A DNA stretch of 64,000 bases from Actinophytocola algeriensis (GCF_014203735.1 NZ_JACHJQ010000006.1:691698-755697), one strand, 5' to 3'. Positions 8,212-17,315 are shown, counted from the first letter of the stretch. Notes: generated by a model not told the origin, from the letters alone. Program-made: numbers and translations.

Positions 8212-10425
8212 TCACTCGTCGGCCAGCGGCTCCGCACGCACCCGCTTCAGCGCGGGCGAGCACACCGACGCGGCCAGCACCGCGACCAGCGCCCCGAGCA
8301 CGATCGGCGCGGCGAGCCACGGGCTGAACACCGGGACGCTCTCCGACACCAGCCCGAACAGCCCGACCCCGACTACCGTCCCCAGCGCGCCCGCCCCGAC
8401 GGTCGCGACCAGCGCGGGCAGCGCCGCCTCCGCTCGCAGTGCCCTGGCGAGCGTGTGCACCGGCGTGCCAGCGGCCATCAGCGCGCCGAACGTGCGCCGC
8501 CGGTCCATCACCGAACCCGCCGTCGCGATCGCCGCGGACAGGCCGCCGAGCACCGACGCGGTCACCAGGCCGATCACCGTCACCCGGCGCAGGTCCGCGA
8601 GCTCGGAGTTCTGCTCACCGAGCTTCATCTCCTTGCTGATCACCTGCGCACCGCCGGACGCGGCGAGCAGCGCGGTCCGCGCCGACTCCCGAGACTTGCC
8701 GTCCGCGGGCACCGCGATGTCCACATTCGACAGTTCGGTCCCGGCGGGCAGCAGCGACGGGTCGATCAGCACGACGTCCGTCGACGCCGCGACCGGTGTG
8801 ACACCCAGCGGGGCAAGCTTCTCGGACGCGCCCCCGTCAGGTGTCGACTCGGTGGAGTACGACACCGTCTCCAGCGCGGCGCCGGACGGTGCGTACACCG
8901 CGGGCTCGGTCTCGCAGTCGAGCGACACCGGCAGCAGCACCTCGGCGTTCGCGCAGGACACGACGTAGCCCTGCAGGTACTCCTCGCCCTGTTTCAGCTG
9001 GACCTCTCCGACCTGCGCCGCCCGGGCCGCGAGCCCGTAGCGCTCCAGCCTGTCGTCGACCTCGTCGACGATGGCCGGCGCGCGCTCGGCGTCCGTGCTG
9101 AGGTACAGGACGGAGTCCCGGTAGGCGCTGTAGTAGCCGGCCTCGGACTCGAGGCTCGGCATCAGCGTCAGTGCCATCGACCCGGCGAACACCGCCAGCA
9201 CCACACCGGCCGACGCCCGGTACGCCGCCTTCGGGTCGTCCCGCAGCCGCCGCCCGGCCAGCAGCGCGGACGGCTTGCGCCACACCTTCGTGAAGAACCC
9301 ACCGAGCGCCGAGGTCACCCACGGTCCCACGATGGTCGGCGACCACATGAGGAACCCGAGCGACGCCAGCAGCGGCAGCAGCGCGGCGGAGGAGTCCTTT
9401 GCCATCGACAGCGTCAGGAAGAACAGCAGCACCGCCGCGGGCACGATCAGCAGACGCCCCTTGTTGAGCGGTTTGCTCGTGTGCCCGCCCGCCGCCATCA
9501 GCGGTGTGTTCACCACGCGCCGCAGCCCGGCGACGGCGGCACCGACCACCAGCACCGGCACGGCGACCGCCACCAGCACCACGATCGGCCACGGCAGTAT
9601 GAAGTCCTGTGCGAACCAGGTGCCGCCGCCCCACGGCACCCAGGTCGCGAGCGAGTGCAGCACCGGACTGATCGCGACCCCGAGCACGGCGCCCAGCACC
9701 GCGGCGAGCCCGGTCTCGGCGGCGACCATGGACGTGACCTGTGCGGGGGTCGCCCCCGCGAGGCGCAGCGCGGCCAGCCTGCGTTCCCGCCGCGCGGCCG
9801 TGAGCCGGGACGCGGACGCCACCAGCACCAGGCTCGGCACGAGCAGCACGACGACGCCGACCCCGGCGAGCAGTGTCAGCAGCCCGTCCGGCTGCGCCAC
9901 ACCGGCCGCCAGCTCCGGCAGCTGGTAGGCGTTCGCCGGCATGGTGTCGGGTGTGTGCCCGACGAGCAGCACCAGCTGCTCGGGGAACATCAGCGCGTCC
10001 TCGCCGAGCAACCCGGCCGGTTTCGCGCCGAACCGGTCCGACAGCTCCGACGCGGGCATGGTCGACGCGAGGTGCGCGAGCTCCGGCGACTGCAGCATCT
10101 CGCCGGGTGCGGGCAGCCGGTCGATACCCGGCGGCAGATCGAGGTCGGCCGGGTCGACGAGCGGCGCGACGTCCACCCGGGTGATCACCTGCCCGTCGAC
10201 CTGGTCGTCGCTGGAGGCGAAGCTGACCTGCCCACCGGACTCGGTGAAACCGGTGGGGTGCTGCCACAGCGTCCGTTCCGCTCTGGCCTGCGTCGCGTAC
10301 GGGAGGCTCGTCAGCAACAGCACCAGCCCGGTGGCCACCGCGACCCCCAGTGCGGTCAGCACGGTGGACACCTGGGTGCGCCGATCCACGCGCAGCACCC
10401 GCAGAGCGAGCTGCAGAGGATTCAT
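8212..10425 (-). CDS. ABC transporter permease, FtsX/MacB-like, 737 aa
   Basis: A large permease with an N-terminal membrane segment (VLTALGVAVATGLVLLL), a long extracytoplasmic domain (about residues 45-190), two further membrane-rich FtsX-type regions and a second extracytoplasmic domain (about residues 410-570). The C-terminal FtsX core (VTVIGLVTASVLGGLSAAI) is clear. This is the two-FtsX-domain layout of actinomycete export or cell-envelope ABC systems. It pairs with the ATPase gene just upstream, 136 bases away, in the same direction. No periplasmic fusion protein is encoded nearby. Substrate unknown; drug, peptide or lipid export and envelope-stress sensing are all possible. Confidence 0.85.
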   Translation of the reverse strand: MNPLQLALRVLRVDRRTQVSTVLTALGVAVATGLVLLLTSLPYATQARAERTLWQHPTGFTESGGQVSFASSDDQVDGQVITRVDVAPLVDPADLDLPPGIDRLPAPGEMLQSPELAHLASTMPASELSDRFGAKPAGLLGEDALMFPEQLVLLVGHTPDTMPANAYQLPELAAGVAQPDGLLTLLAGVGVVVLLVPSLVLVASASRLTAARRERRLAALRLAGATPAQVTSMVAAETGLAAVLGAVLGVAISPVLHSLATWVPWGGGTWFAQDFILPWPIVVLVAVAVPVLVVGAAVAGLRRVVNTPLMAAGGHTSKPLNKGRLLIVPAAVLLFFLTLSMAKDSSAALLPLLASLGFLMWSPTIVGPWVTSALGGFFTKVWRKPSALLAGRRLRDDPKAAYRASAGVVLAVFAGSMALTLMPSLESEAGYYSAYRDSVLYLSTDAERAPAIVDEVDDRLERYGLAARAAQVGEVQLKQGEEYLQGYVVSCANAEVLLPVSLDCETEPAVYAPSGAALETVSYSTESTPDGGASEKLAPLGVTPVAASTDVVLIDPSLLPAGTELSNVDIAVPADGKSRESARTALLAASGGAQVISKEMKLGEQNSELADLRRVTVIGLVTASVLGGLSAAIATAGSVMDRRRTFGALMAAGTPVHTLARALRAEAALPALVATVGAGALGTVVGVGLFGLVSESVPVFSPWLAAPIVLGALVAVLAASVCSPALKRVRAEPLADE

Positions 10426-10462
10426 GCTGTATCTCCTTGTTCGCTCTGTTCCTCCGCTGAGC

Positions 10463-10543
10463 CGCCGTCTTCCCTCCCGCGCGCGGAGATTCCTGGGCTC
10501 GTTCCTCGCGCAGGAATCTCCGTGCTCGTCAGTCCAGACGGCG
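10463..10543 (-). promoter_or_regulatory. Nested inverted repeats between ABC ATPase and permease genes
   Basis: An outer 8-bp stem (CGCCGTCT at 10463-10470 with AGACGGCG at 10536-10543) encloses a perfect 12-bp stem (CGGAGATTCCTG at 10484-10495 with CAGGAATCTCCG at 10511-10522). The structure lies between the two genes of one ABC operon. It could tune the ratio of ATPase to permease as an intercistronic stability element or partial terminator. Function is inferred; the symmetry is read directly. Confidence 0.5.
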
Positions 10544-10561
10544 ACCGCTCCGTCACGCCGC

Positions 10562-11236
10562 TCATGCGGCCACCGGCTGCTCGATCTTGCCGTCGCGGAT
10601 GGCGACGGTGCGCGGCATCATCGCGGCGATCTCCCGGTCGTGGGTCACGACGATCACCGCGGCGCCGGTCTCCTTGGCGGCCTCGACGAGCGCCCCGATC
10701 GTCGCGTGTCCGGTCTTGGTGTCCAGTGCGCCGGTCGGCTCGTCGGCGAAGATCACCTTCGGCCGGTGGGCGATGGCCCGCGCGATCGCGACGCGCTGTG
10801 CCTCACCGCCGGACAGCTCACCGGGACGGCGGGCCTCCTTGCCCGCGAGACCGAGTCTGCCGAGCCACGTGCGTGCGGTGTCGATCGCCATGGCGCGGTC
10901 CCGGCCGCCGAGCAGCAGCGGCAGCGCCACGTTCTCCTCGGCGGTCAGCTCGGCGACGAGCATGCCGGACTGGAACACGAACCCGAACTCGGTGCGCCGC
11001 AGCTCGCTGCGCTTGGTCTCCGACAACTGGTCGACGCGTTGGCCGCCCAGGGTGATCACGCCCTCGTCCGACCTGAGGATGCCCGCGAGGACGTGCAGCA
11101 GCGAGGTCTTGCCCGACCCCGACGGCCCCACGATCGCGATGACCTCGCCCGCGGCGATGTCGATGTCCACCCCGGCGAGCGCGTACGCGGCGCCGTAGCG
11201 CTTCACCAGCCCTCGACCGGACAACAGCGATGTCAT
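10562..11236 (-). CDS. ABC transporter ATP-binding protein (LolD/MacB-type), 224 aa
   Basis: One nucleotide-binding domain with Walker A GPSGSGKTS near residue 40, Q-loop FVFQSGML, signature LSGGEAQRVAIARA near residue 141, Walker B VIFADEPTGALD and an H-loop VVTHD. The EPTGALD form is typical of ATPases that work with FtsX-type permeases, and such a permease follows. ATG at 11236 has GGAGAAGGGG upstream. The promoter region contains two identical 11-bp palindromic sequences that may be operators. Confidence 0.88.
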   Translation of the reverse strand: MTSLLSGRGLVKRYGAAYALAGVDIDIAAGEVIAIVGPSGSGKTSLLHVLAGILRSDEGVITLGGQRVDQLSETKRSELRRTEFGFVFQSGMLVAELTAEENVALPLLLGGRDRAMAIDTARTWLGRLGLAGKEARRPGELSGGEAQRVAIARAIAHRPKVIFADEPTGALDTKTGHATIGALVEAAKETGAAVIVVTHDREIAAMMPRTVAIRDGKIEQPVAA

Positions 11237-11357
11237 GTCTGCCCCTTCTCCGTGCCCGCGGCCTCTGTGCCCGCCGGGCTGTGCGTTGGGGAGAACCTTC
11301 GCGGAGGAGGCCGGTCGAGCACGTCGGGCAGATGGCCATGACCCCGCGACCGGCACC

Positions 11358-11391
11358 GGCCGATCGGCCGACCCGTCGGTGGCCGATCGGC
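11358..11391. promoter_or_regulatory. Two palindromic operator-like sites upstream of the ABC exporter
   Basis: GGCCGATCGGC occurs at 11358-11368 and again at 11381-11391, 23 bp apart. Each is centred on the palindrome GCCGATCGGC. They lie in the 306-bp region between the divergent ATPase gene (minus) and the PAP2 gene (plus), which holds no other feature. Repeated dyads in a divergent promoter region suggest binding of a dimeric repressor; the regulator is not encoded here. Confidence 0.4.
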
Positions 11392-11542
11392 TAGTCCGCC
11401 TCCCCGGATTCAAAAGTGTTGGTCCCGACCCAGCGAAACCTGCGGACCGCGGGCGGTTGGTGGTTGAGTGTCGTCACGTTCCCCTGAGGTAACCGCTGAT
11501 CAGGCCAAGACTTGCCCACAAAGATCCCAAGGACGCGGACCA

Positions 11543-12211
11543 GTGACCCGATCAAGACAAGCCGTCGCCGCTGGCCTGGCCATGGTCGTGCTGGGGCTTG
11601 CCGCGATCGTGCTGACCGAGGCCGTCGTGCACCACAAGGCGCTCGCCGGGCTGGACGGTCCGTTCCGGGACTGGGTGGTCGACCACCGGAGCGGGTTCTG
11701 GACCGAGGTGATGGTCAACGCGAGCCGGTTCGGGAGCACGCCGTCGCTCATCGTCATCGCGCTGGCAGCGGGTGCGTGGCTGGCCTGGAGGGGCAGGAAG
11801 GCCGACTCGCTGCTGGTGGTCGCCGGGTCGGCGGGGGCGCTCGCGCTCGGGCCGGTGCTCAAGGCGATCGTCGAGCGGCCGCGGCCCGCGCTGTCGGACC
11901 ACGTGGTGTTCGTCCACAGCTGGTCGTACCCGTCCGGGCACAGCCTCAACTCGATGGCCGTGCTTGGCCTGCTCACCGTGCTGGCGGTCCGCGAACGACC
12001 CGGTGTGCCGCGGCGGACGCTCCTGGCCGTGCTCGGCGGGTTCCTGGTGGTCGTGGTGGGGTTCAGCCGCGTCTACCTCGGCGTGCACTGGCCGTCGGAC
12101 GTGCTCGCCGGGTGGCTGATCGGCATCCTCTGGCTGACCGTCTGCTTCACCGTCGCCCACCTCGGTCGCGGGAATACCGGCACGTCGAGTACGGTTCCAG
12201 GCAGTAGTTGA
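11543..12211 (+). CDS. PAP2-family (type 2 phosphatidic acid) phosphatase, membrane protein
   Basis: About 222 residues with five to six membrane helices and the three-part phosphatase signature: KAIVERPRP, then PSGH, then SRVYLGVHWPSD. These motifs place the catalytic histidines on the outer membrane face, where the enzyme would dephosphorylate lipid phosphates such as phosphatidate or undecaprenyl pyrophosphate. The GTG at 11543 has AAGGACG upstream and gives a first helix directly after a short basic N-terminus; an upstream start at 11468 is possible. A perfect inverted repeat overlaps the stop codon and probably belongs to the next gene. Confidence 0.8.
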   Translation: MTRSRQAVAAGLAMVVLGLAAIVLTEAVVHHKALAGLDGPFRDWVVDHRSGFWTEVMVNASRFGSTPSLIVIALAAGAWLAWRGRKADSLLVVAGSAGALALGPVLKAIVERPRPALSDHVVFVHSWSYPSGHSLNSMAVLGLLTVLAVRERPGVPRRTLLAVLGGFLVVVVGFSRVYLGVHWPSDVLAGWLIGILWLTVCFTVAHLGRGNTGTSSTVPGSS

Positions 12212-12223
12212 AGTCGCAACTAC
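12204..12223. promoter_or_regulatory. 7-bp inverted repeat, candidate operator of the monooxygenase/reductase pair
   Basis: GTAGTTG (12204-12210) and CAACTAC (12217-12223) form a perfect dyad with a six-base spacer, just before the ribosome-binding site of the flavin monooxygenase. No T-run follows, so it is not a typical terminator. The size resembles MarR- or HxlR-type operators. Confidence 0.4.
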
Positions 12224-12240
12224 CCGGAAGGATGAGCGTG

Positions 12241-13368
12241 ATGCAGTTCGGGATCTTCTCCGTCGGGGACGTCACCACCGACCCGACCACCGGCGTGACG
12301 CCGAGTGAGCACGAGCGGATCAAGGCCATGGTCACGATCGCGCTCAAGGCCGAAGAGGTCGGGCTGGACGTGTTCGCGACCGGCGAGCACCACAACCCGC
12401 CGTTCGTGCCGTCCTCGCCGACCACCATGCTCGGCTACATCGCCGCGCGGACCGAGAAGCTGATCCTGTCCACGGCGACGACGCTGATCACCACGAACGA
12501 CCCGGTGAAGATCGCCGAGGACTTCGCGATGCTGCAGCACCTGGCAGGCGGCCGCGTCGACGTGATGATGGGCCGCGGCAACACGGGCCCGGTCTACCCG
12601 TGGTTCGGGCAGGACATCCGGCAGGGCATCCCCCTCGCGATCGAGAACTACGCGCTGCTGCACGAGTTGTGGCGCAAGGACGTCGTCGACTGGGAAGGCC
12701 GGTTCCGCACGCCGCTGCAAGGCTTCACGTCCACGCCGCGGCCGCTGGACGGGGTGCCGCCGTTCGTGTGGCACGGTTCCATCCGCAGCCCGGAGATCGC
12801 GGAGCAGGCCGCCTACTACGGCGACGGGTTCTTCGCGAACCACATCTTCTGGCCGACCTACCACTTCCAGCGGCTGATCGGCCTGTACCGGGAGCGGTTC
12901 GCGCACTACGGGCACGGCACGCCGGAGCAGGCCGTCGTCGGCCTCGGCGGGCAGGTGTTCATGCGGAAGAACTCGCAGGACGCCGTGAACGAGTTCCGGC
13001 CGTACTTCGACAACGCGCCGGTGTACGGGCACGGGCCGTCGCTCGAGGACTTCACGGAGCAGACGCCGCTGACCGTCGGGTCGCCCCAGCAGGTGATCGA
13101 CCGGACGCTGACGTTCCGCGAGCACTTCGGCGACTACCAGCGCCAGCTGTTCCTGATGGACCACGCCGGCCTGCCGTTGAAGACGGTGCTGGAGCAGCTG
13201 GACCACCTCGGTGAGATCCTTCCGGTGCTGCGCACGGAGTTCGAGGCGCGGCGCGCCCCCGGTGTCGCGGCGGCGCCGACGCACGAGTCGCTGGTCGCCG
13301 CGGCCAAGGCCACGGAAGTGGGTTCAGCAGGGGGTTCCCCGGAGTTTTCGGAGAAGGTGGAGGCATGA
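12241..13368 (+). CDS. LLM-class flavin-dependent oxidoreductase (CE1758 family)
   Basis: 375 residues of the bacterial luciferase-like monooxygenase fold. Landmarks are FGIFSVGD at the N-terminus, FATGEHHNPPF near residue 50, LSTATTLITTNDPVKIAEDFAMLQHLAGGRVDV in two adjoining parts near residues 78-108, and MMGRGNT. It should use reduced FMN and oxygen to oxidise an unknown small molecule. The following gene encodes an FMN reductase of the family that usually accompanies it, overlapping by ATGA, so the pair forms a two-component monooxygenase. ATG at 12241 is preferred because GGAAGG lies at proper distance, whereas it abuts the ATG at 12232 too closely. Confidence 0.88.
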   Translation: MQFGIFSVGDVTTDPTTGVTPSEHERIKAMVTIALKAEEVGLDVFATGEHHNPPFVPSSPTTMLGYIAARTEKLILSTATTLITTNDPVKIAEDFAMLQHLAGGRVDVMMGRGNTGPVYPWFGQDIRQGIPLAIENYALLHELWRKDVVDWEGRFRTPLQGFTSTPRPLDGVPPFVWHGSIRSPEIAEQAAYYGDGFFANHIFWPTYHFQRLIGLYRERFAHYGHGTPEQAVVGLGGQVFMRKNSQDAVNEFRPYFDNAPVYGHGPSLEDFTEQTPLTVGSPQQVIDRTLTFREHFGDYQRQLFLMDHAGLPLKTVLEQLDHLGEILPVLRTEFEARRAPGVAAAPTHESLVAAAKATEVGSAGGSPEFSEKVEA

Positions 13369-13934
13369 AGCTCGTCGTTGTTTCCGCGGGCCTGACCCAG
13401 CCGTCGTCGACGAGGCTGCTCGCCGACCGGCTGGCGACGGCCGTCGCCGCCCACGCGGATGTCACCCCCCGGGTGGTCGAGCTGCGGGAGCTGGCGGTCG
13501 ACATCGCCAACAACCTGGTCACCGGCTTCCCTGCGCCCGCACTGGATGACGCGTTGAAAGCCGTGGTGGAGGCGGATGGCCTGGTCGTCGCCACGCCGAT
13601 CTTCACCGCCTCCTACAGCGGCCTGTTCAAGAGTTTCTTCGACCTGGCCGACAACGAGGCCCTGACCGGCAAGCCGGTGCTGATCGCCGCGACCGGCGGC
13701 ACCGCGCGGCACTCGCTCGCGCTGGAGCACGCCATGCGGCCGATGTTCGCCTACCTGCACGCAGTGGTCGTCCCGACGGCCGTGTACGCGGCGACGGAGG
13801 ACTGGGCGGGCAAGGACCTTGCGCAGCGGATCGACCGGGCGGCCGGTGAGCTGGCCGACCTGATGGTCCGCGGCCCGGCGCCCGCGAAGGAAGAGTTCGT
13901 GCCCTTCGCCGACCTGCTCGGGAAGAAGAACTAG
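13365..13934 (+). CDS. NAD(P)H-dependent FMN reductase (CE1759 family)
   Basis: 189 residues of the flavodoxin-like NADPH-dependent FMN reductase family. The N-terminus has VVVSAGLTQPSSTRLLADRL, the flavin phosphate loop. The middle has LVVATPIFTASYSGLFKSFFD, and GKPVLIAATGGTARH follows. It would deliver reduced FMN to the luciferase-like monooxygenase encoded immediately upstream, whose stop codon overlaps its start as ATGA. Cytoplasmic, with no signal or membrane segment. Confidence 0.9.
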   Translation: MKLVVVSAGLTQPSSTRLLADRLATAVAAHADVTPRVVELRELAVDIANNLVTGFPAPALDDALKAVVEADGLVVATPIFTASYSGLFKSFFDLADNEALTGKPVLIAATGGTARHSLALEHAMRPMFAYLHAVVVPTAVYAATEDWAGKDLAQRIDRAAGELADLMVRGPAPAKEEFVPFADLLGKKN

Positions 13935-13942
13935 TGTCCCCT

Positions 13943-14194
13943 TCAAGCGCGGGGACGCGGGCTGGCCTTGTCGTCCGGTGACGGGGTGGGGGCCTGCCGT
14001 TCGTAGGCCTGCTGGATCTCGATCTGCGGCTCGTGCGCGGCCGGGTGCCAGATCTCGTCGATGACGCTCATGGCACCACTCATCGCGGCGCTGCCAACGC
14101 GGCGGCGCCGCATCCGTGCCGCGCCACGCACCAGACCCCAGCAGATCGCGGTGACGACCCCGGCGACGAGCAGGAACGGCAGCAGGACGTCCAT
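13943..14194 (-). CDS. Small membrane-anchored hypothetical protein (83 aa)
   Basis: One N-terminal membrane helix (MDVLLPFLLVAGVVTAICWG) is followed by an arginine-rich stop-transfer segment and an acidic, proline-rich cytoplasmic tail. No family recognised. It lies 10 bases downstream of the LigD-type polymerase gene on the same strand and may be cotranscribed. A GTG three codons earlier (14203) is an alternative start. Confidence 0.55.
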   Translation of the reverse strand: MDVLLPFLLVAGVVTAICWGLVRGAARMRRRRVGSAAMSGAMSVIDEIWHPAAHEPQIEIQQAYERQAPTPSPDDKASPRPRA

Positions 14195-14204
14195 GCCGTC
14201 CACG

Positions 14205-15191
14205 TTACCCGGACGGCTCCTCCTTGGCAGCCTGCTCCGCCGCCCGCTTGCGGCGCTTGCCCTCGTGCATCGCGACCACCCTGGCCACCGGGATCTCGTG
14301 TCCCTCCGCGACCAGGTCGGCAGGCAGGGCCTGGGGCGCGGGCAGCGCGTCGGCCCACGGGTTCCGGTCGCCCAGCAGCGTTGCGGCGTTGCGGATGGTG
14401 AAGTCGCGCGGTGCCACGTTCTCGATCTCGTCCCACGGCACCGGGAACGACACCGGCGTCCCCGGCCGCACCCTGGGGCTGAACGCGGCCACGACGGTCG
14501 CACCGCCCGCGCGGGTCGAGTCGACGAACACCTTCCCGCCGCGGTCCGCCTTGATGTACGCGGTCGTCGCGAGGTCCGGGTCGATGCGCTCGGCACGCGC
14601 GGCGATGGCGCGGGTCGCGGCCGCCGCGTCGGCCATGTCGACGTCGGTGGTGATCGGCACGAACACGTGCACACCCTTGGCGCCGCTGGTCTTCACTGCC
14701 CCGTCGAGGCCCAGGTCGTTGAGTGCCTGCCGCACCAGCAGCGCCGCCTGCACGGCGACACCGAACGTGTCGTCGCCCTCCGGCGGGTCGAGGTCCAGCA
14801 CCAGGTGCGTGGCCTGGTAGAAGTCCGGCACCCGCCCGAGCGTCGGGTGGTACTCGACCGCGCGCTGGTTCGCGAACCACACCAGCGATCTTCTATCGTC
14901 GCACAGGGCGTAGTGCACTTCCCGCCGCGACGACTCCGCCCAGGACGTCGTGGTCTTCAGCCATTCCGGCGCGTACTTGGGGACGTTCTTCTGCATGAAC
15001 GGGTCCGTCCCGAGCCGCACGCGCATCACCGACAGCGGGCGCTGCTCGATCTCGGGCAGCAGTCGCGTGTGGACGGCGTCGAGGTAGTCCACGAGGTCGC
15101 GCTTCGTGGCGTCCGCACCCTCGAACAGGGGCTGGTCGAGGTTGGTGAGCGGGACACCGGCCAACGACTCCGTACTCTTCGCGGCTCCCAT
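14205..15191 (-). CDS. LigD-type polymerase domain protein (NHEJ primase-polymerase), stand-alone
   Basis: 328 residues corresponding to the polymerase (PolDom) module of bacterial LigD, an archaeo-eukaryotic primase-like enzyme that fills and extends ends in non-homologous end joining. Landmarks are LDQPLFEGADATKRDLVDYL near the N-terminus, LVLDLDPPEGD (the metal-binding DxD-like pair) near residue 133, KTSGAKGVHVFVPI with the catalytic HVF strand, and AFSPRVRPGTPVSFPVPWDEI. No ligase or nuclease module is fused and no Ku gene is in the window. ATG at 15191 has GTGAGGAG six bases upstream, which decides it over an earlier in-frame start. Confidence 0.88.
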   Translation of the reverse strand: MGAAKSTESLAGVPLTNLDQPLFEGADATKRDLVDYLDAVHTRLLPEIEQRPLSVMRVRLGTDPFMQKNVPKYAPEWLKTTTSWAESSRREVHYALCDDRRSLVWFANQRAVEYHPTLGRVPDFYQATHLVLDLDPPEGDDTFGVAVQAALLVRQALNDLGLDGAVKTSGAKGVHVFVPITTDVDMADAAAATRAIAARAERIDPDLATTAYIKADRGGKVFVDSTRAGGATVVAAFSPRVRPGTPVSFPVPWDEIENVAPRDFTIRNAATLLGDRNPWADALPAPQALPADLVAEGHEIPVARVVAMHEGKRRKRAAEQAAKEEPSG

Positions 15192-15305
15192 GCGGCTCCT
15201 CACCTACGTCCGGCGGCGTATCCGAAGACGGTTCGGCGGTGGGACGACCCCACACACCGGAGTTGCGACTGTAGACGACATCAGTCGAGCGAAGGGGGAA
15301 ACACG

Positions 15306-15656
15306 ATGTCGGCACGAACGTGGACGGTGGCCGGGCTGCTGGTGGGCGCGGCGGGGATCGTCGCGCAGAAGGTCGCCGGGGTGGCGATGCCCGCGGTGCC
15401 GCCGGGGCTGGTGCTCATGGTGGCGTCGGCGGTCCTGATCGTGGCCACGCGCTGGCGGTGGCCGCTGGTCGTCGGCGGGCTCGCGGCGGTCGCCGAGGTG
15501 GCGGCGGTCCTCGCCGGACTGGGCAAGCTGACCGACTTCGCCGAGGCCGGGGTGGCCGCGGCGTCGTGGGTGCGGCTCGCGGGCGTCCTGGTCGCCGTCG
15601 GGGCGGGCACGGTCGCGACGATCGTCGCCTACCGGAGGGAACGGGTCACCACGTGA
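15306..15656 (+). CDS. Small multi-pass membrane protein (116 aa), hypothetical
   Basis: Four hydrophobic segments (about residues 5-25, 32-48, 52-72 and 88-108) and a short basic C-terminus. AAGGGGGAA precedes the ATG at 15306. It resembles no family I can name. It is divergent from the polymerase gene and is followed 25 bases later by another membrane protein gene on the same strand. Confidence 0.6.
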   Translation: MSARTWTVAGLLVGAAGIVAQKVAGVAMPAVPPGLVLMVASAVLIVATRWRWPLVVGGLAAVAEVAAVLAGLGKLTDFAEAGVAAASWVRLAGVLVAVGAGTVATIVAYRRERVTT

Positions 15657-15681
15657 CGTGAACTGCGGGTACGGTGCCCGC

Positions 15682-16557
15682 ATGTCCCGACCAGGAGGAC
15701 CGTACCGAGACGATCAGTACCCTCGGCAGCCGCAGGGTTACCCGCAGGGTGACTACCAACGCGGATATCCGCCCCAGCAGCCCGCGTACGACCAGGGGCA
15801 CGGCGGCGGTTATCCCGACCAGGGCTACCGGGGCGGCTATCCGGACCAGCGCGGCCACGAGCCACAGGCGGCCCGGCCCGCGCCACGTCGTCCCGCTCCA
15901 GAACGGCAGGCGCCGCCGCCCCGTGAACACGACGAGGGCGGCGGCTTCCGGCTCCCCGGGCTCGGGCTGCTGCTGAGCCTCCTCGGGCTGGTCGTGCAGG
16001 TCGTCAGCTTCACCGTGCTGCCGTGGGTGTACTCGTCGGCGAACAAGGACTCCCAGGCGCTCCCCGCGATCTGGGACCTCGCCACCAACTTCGACGCGCA
16101 CGGGTTCGCAGGCGCGTACGTCGTGTTGTTCAGCTACCCGCTCGCGGCGCTGGGGATCCTGCTGTCGCTGGTGGCGGTGATCGAGTCGGTGGCGATGAAG
16201 GTGATCTGGGCGGCGCTCACGATCATCGGCATCGGGGTGCTGGCGCTGCGGTTCGGTCCGTTCGGCGAGCTGTTCACCGGTGGCTCGGTCGCCTTCACCC
16301 GCAAGGAGATCACGTTCGCGGTCGTCGCACTCGGCGCACTGGTCGTGGTGATCTTCATGCTGAAGATGGCGATGTCGACCTTCCGCCGCCTCGCCGGGCT
16401 GGTGCTGCTGGTGATCGCGGGCGTGCACGTGGCCGCGGTGTCGGACCTGACCGACGGGTTCGGGTTCGAGGACGTGCGGATCGGCGCGTACGGCCCGGCG
16501 CTGGGCTACGTGCTCGCGGCGGCCGCGGCGTTCGTGGGCCCGAGGCGGCTGGCGTGA
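15682..16557 (+). CDS. Membrane protein with disordered Gln/Gly/Pro/Tyr-rich N-terminus (291 aa)
   Basis: The first 90 or so residues are low-complexity and rich in Gln, Pro, Tyr and Gly, with repeated [13 protein letters not shown] motifs, ending in a proline-arginine-rich stretch. About six membrane helices follow ([34 protein letters not shown] and others). Such N-termini are common in actinomycete envelope proteins. No function can be assigned. The stop overlaps the next start as GTGA, linking it to the SDR gene. Confidence 0.7.
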   Translation: MSRPGGPYRDDQYPRQPQGYPQGDYQRGYPPQQPAYDQGHGGGYPDQGYRGGYPDQRGHEPQAARPAPRRPAPERQAPPPREHDEGGGFRLPGLGLLLSLLGLVVQVVSFTVLPWVYSSANKDSQALPAIWDLATNFDAHGFAGAYVVLFSYPLAALGILLSLVAVIESVAMKVIWAALTIIGIGVLALRFGPFGELFTGGSVAFTRKEITFAVVALGALVVVIFMLKMAMSTFRRLAGLVLLVIAGVHVAAVSDLTDGFGFEDVRIGAYGPALGYVLAAAAAFVGPRRLA

Positions 16558-17285
16558 GGATCGCGGTCGTCACCGGCGGCGGCTCCGGCCTCGGCCGGGC
16601 GATCGCGCTGCGGCTCGCGGACGCGGACTACCACGTCGTGGTCGCGGGCCGCACCGAGGACACGCTGCGCGAGACGGCCAGGGAGATCGAGGGCACGGCG
16701 ATCGTCACCGACGTGTCCTCGTACGAGTCGGTGACCGCGTTGTTCGAGGCGGTCGAGGACCGCTGGGGCAGGCTGGACCTGCTGGTGAACAACGCGGGCA
16801 CCTTCGGTCGCGGCCGCCCGGTCGCCGACGTCGACCCGGCCGACTGGCAGGCCGTCGTCGACACCAACCTGACCGGCTCGTTCTACTGCGCGCAGGCCGC
16901 GTTCCGCCTGATGTCCACACAGGACCCCCGCGGCGGCCGCATCATCAACAACGGTTCCATCTCCGCCCACAGCCCCCGCCCGAACGCGGTGGCCTACACG
17001 GCGACGAAGCACGCGATCACGGGCCTGACCAAGCAGTTGTCCCTGGAGGGCCGCGCACACGACATCGCGTGCGGCCAGATCGACATCGGCAACGCGGCGT
17101 CGGCCATGACCGCGAGGATGGGGACGGGCACCCTGCAGGCGGACGGCTCGGTCCGCCCGGAACCGACGATGGACGCCTCACACGTGGCGGACATGGTGCT
17201 GCACATGGCAGAACTACCGCTGACCGCGAACGTCCAGTTCCTGACGGTCATGGCCACGAACATGCCGTTCATAGGCCGAGGCTGA
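16554..17285 (+). CDS. SDR family NAD(P)-dependent oxidoreductase
   Basis: 243 residues with the classical short-chain dehydrogenase layout. The cofactor loop is [13 protein letters not shown] near residues 6-18, NNAG near 77-80, and the catalytic residues fall in [22 protein letters not shown] (Ser, Tyr and Lys of S...YxxxK, near residues 125-145). The substrate is unknown. GTG at 16554 is used because it overlaps the preceding stop and places the first beta strand (RIAVVTGG) directly after the start. The gene ends inside a strong hairpin shared with the convergent GH95 gene. Confidence 0.9.
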   Translation: MRIAVVTGGGSGLGRAIALRLADADYHVVVAGRTEDTLRETAREIEGTAIVTDVSSYESVTALFEAVEDRWGRLDLLVNNAGTFGRGRPVADVDPADWQAVVDTNLTGSFYCAQAAFRLMSTQDPRGGRIINNGSISAHSPRPNAVAYTATKHAITGLTKQLSLEGRAHDIACGQIDIGNAASAMTARMGTGTLQADGSVRPEPTMDASHVADMVLHMAELPLTANVQFLTVMATNMPFIGRG

Positions 17286-17315
17286 CCCGGCGCCGGCACG
17301 CCGGGTCAGCCTCGG
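17276..17315. terminator. Bidirectional hairpin terminator between SDR and GH95 genes
   Basis: A perfect 17-bp stem (17276-17292 with 17299-17315) closes a six-base loop (CCGGCA). It spans the end of the SDR gene and the short gap before the convergent GH95 stop, so one hairpin can end both transcripts. There is no U-tract, as is usual in actinomycetes. Confidence 0.75.
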
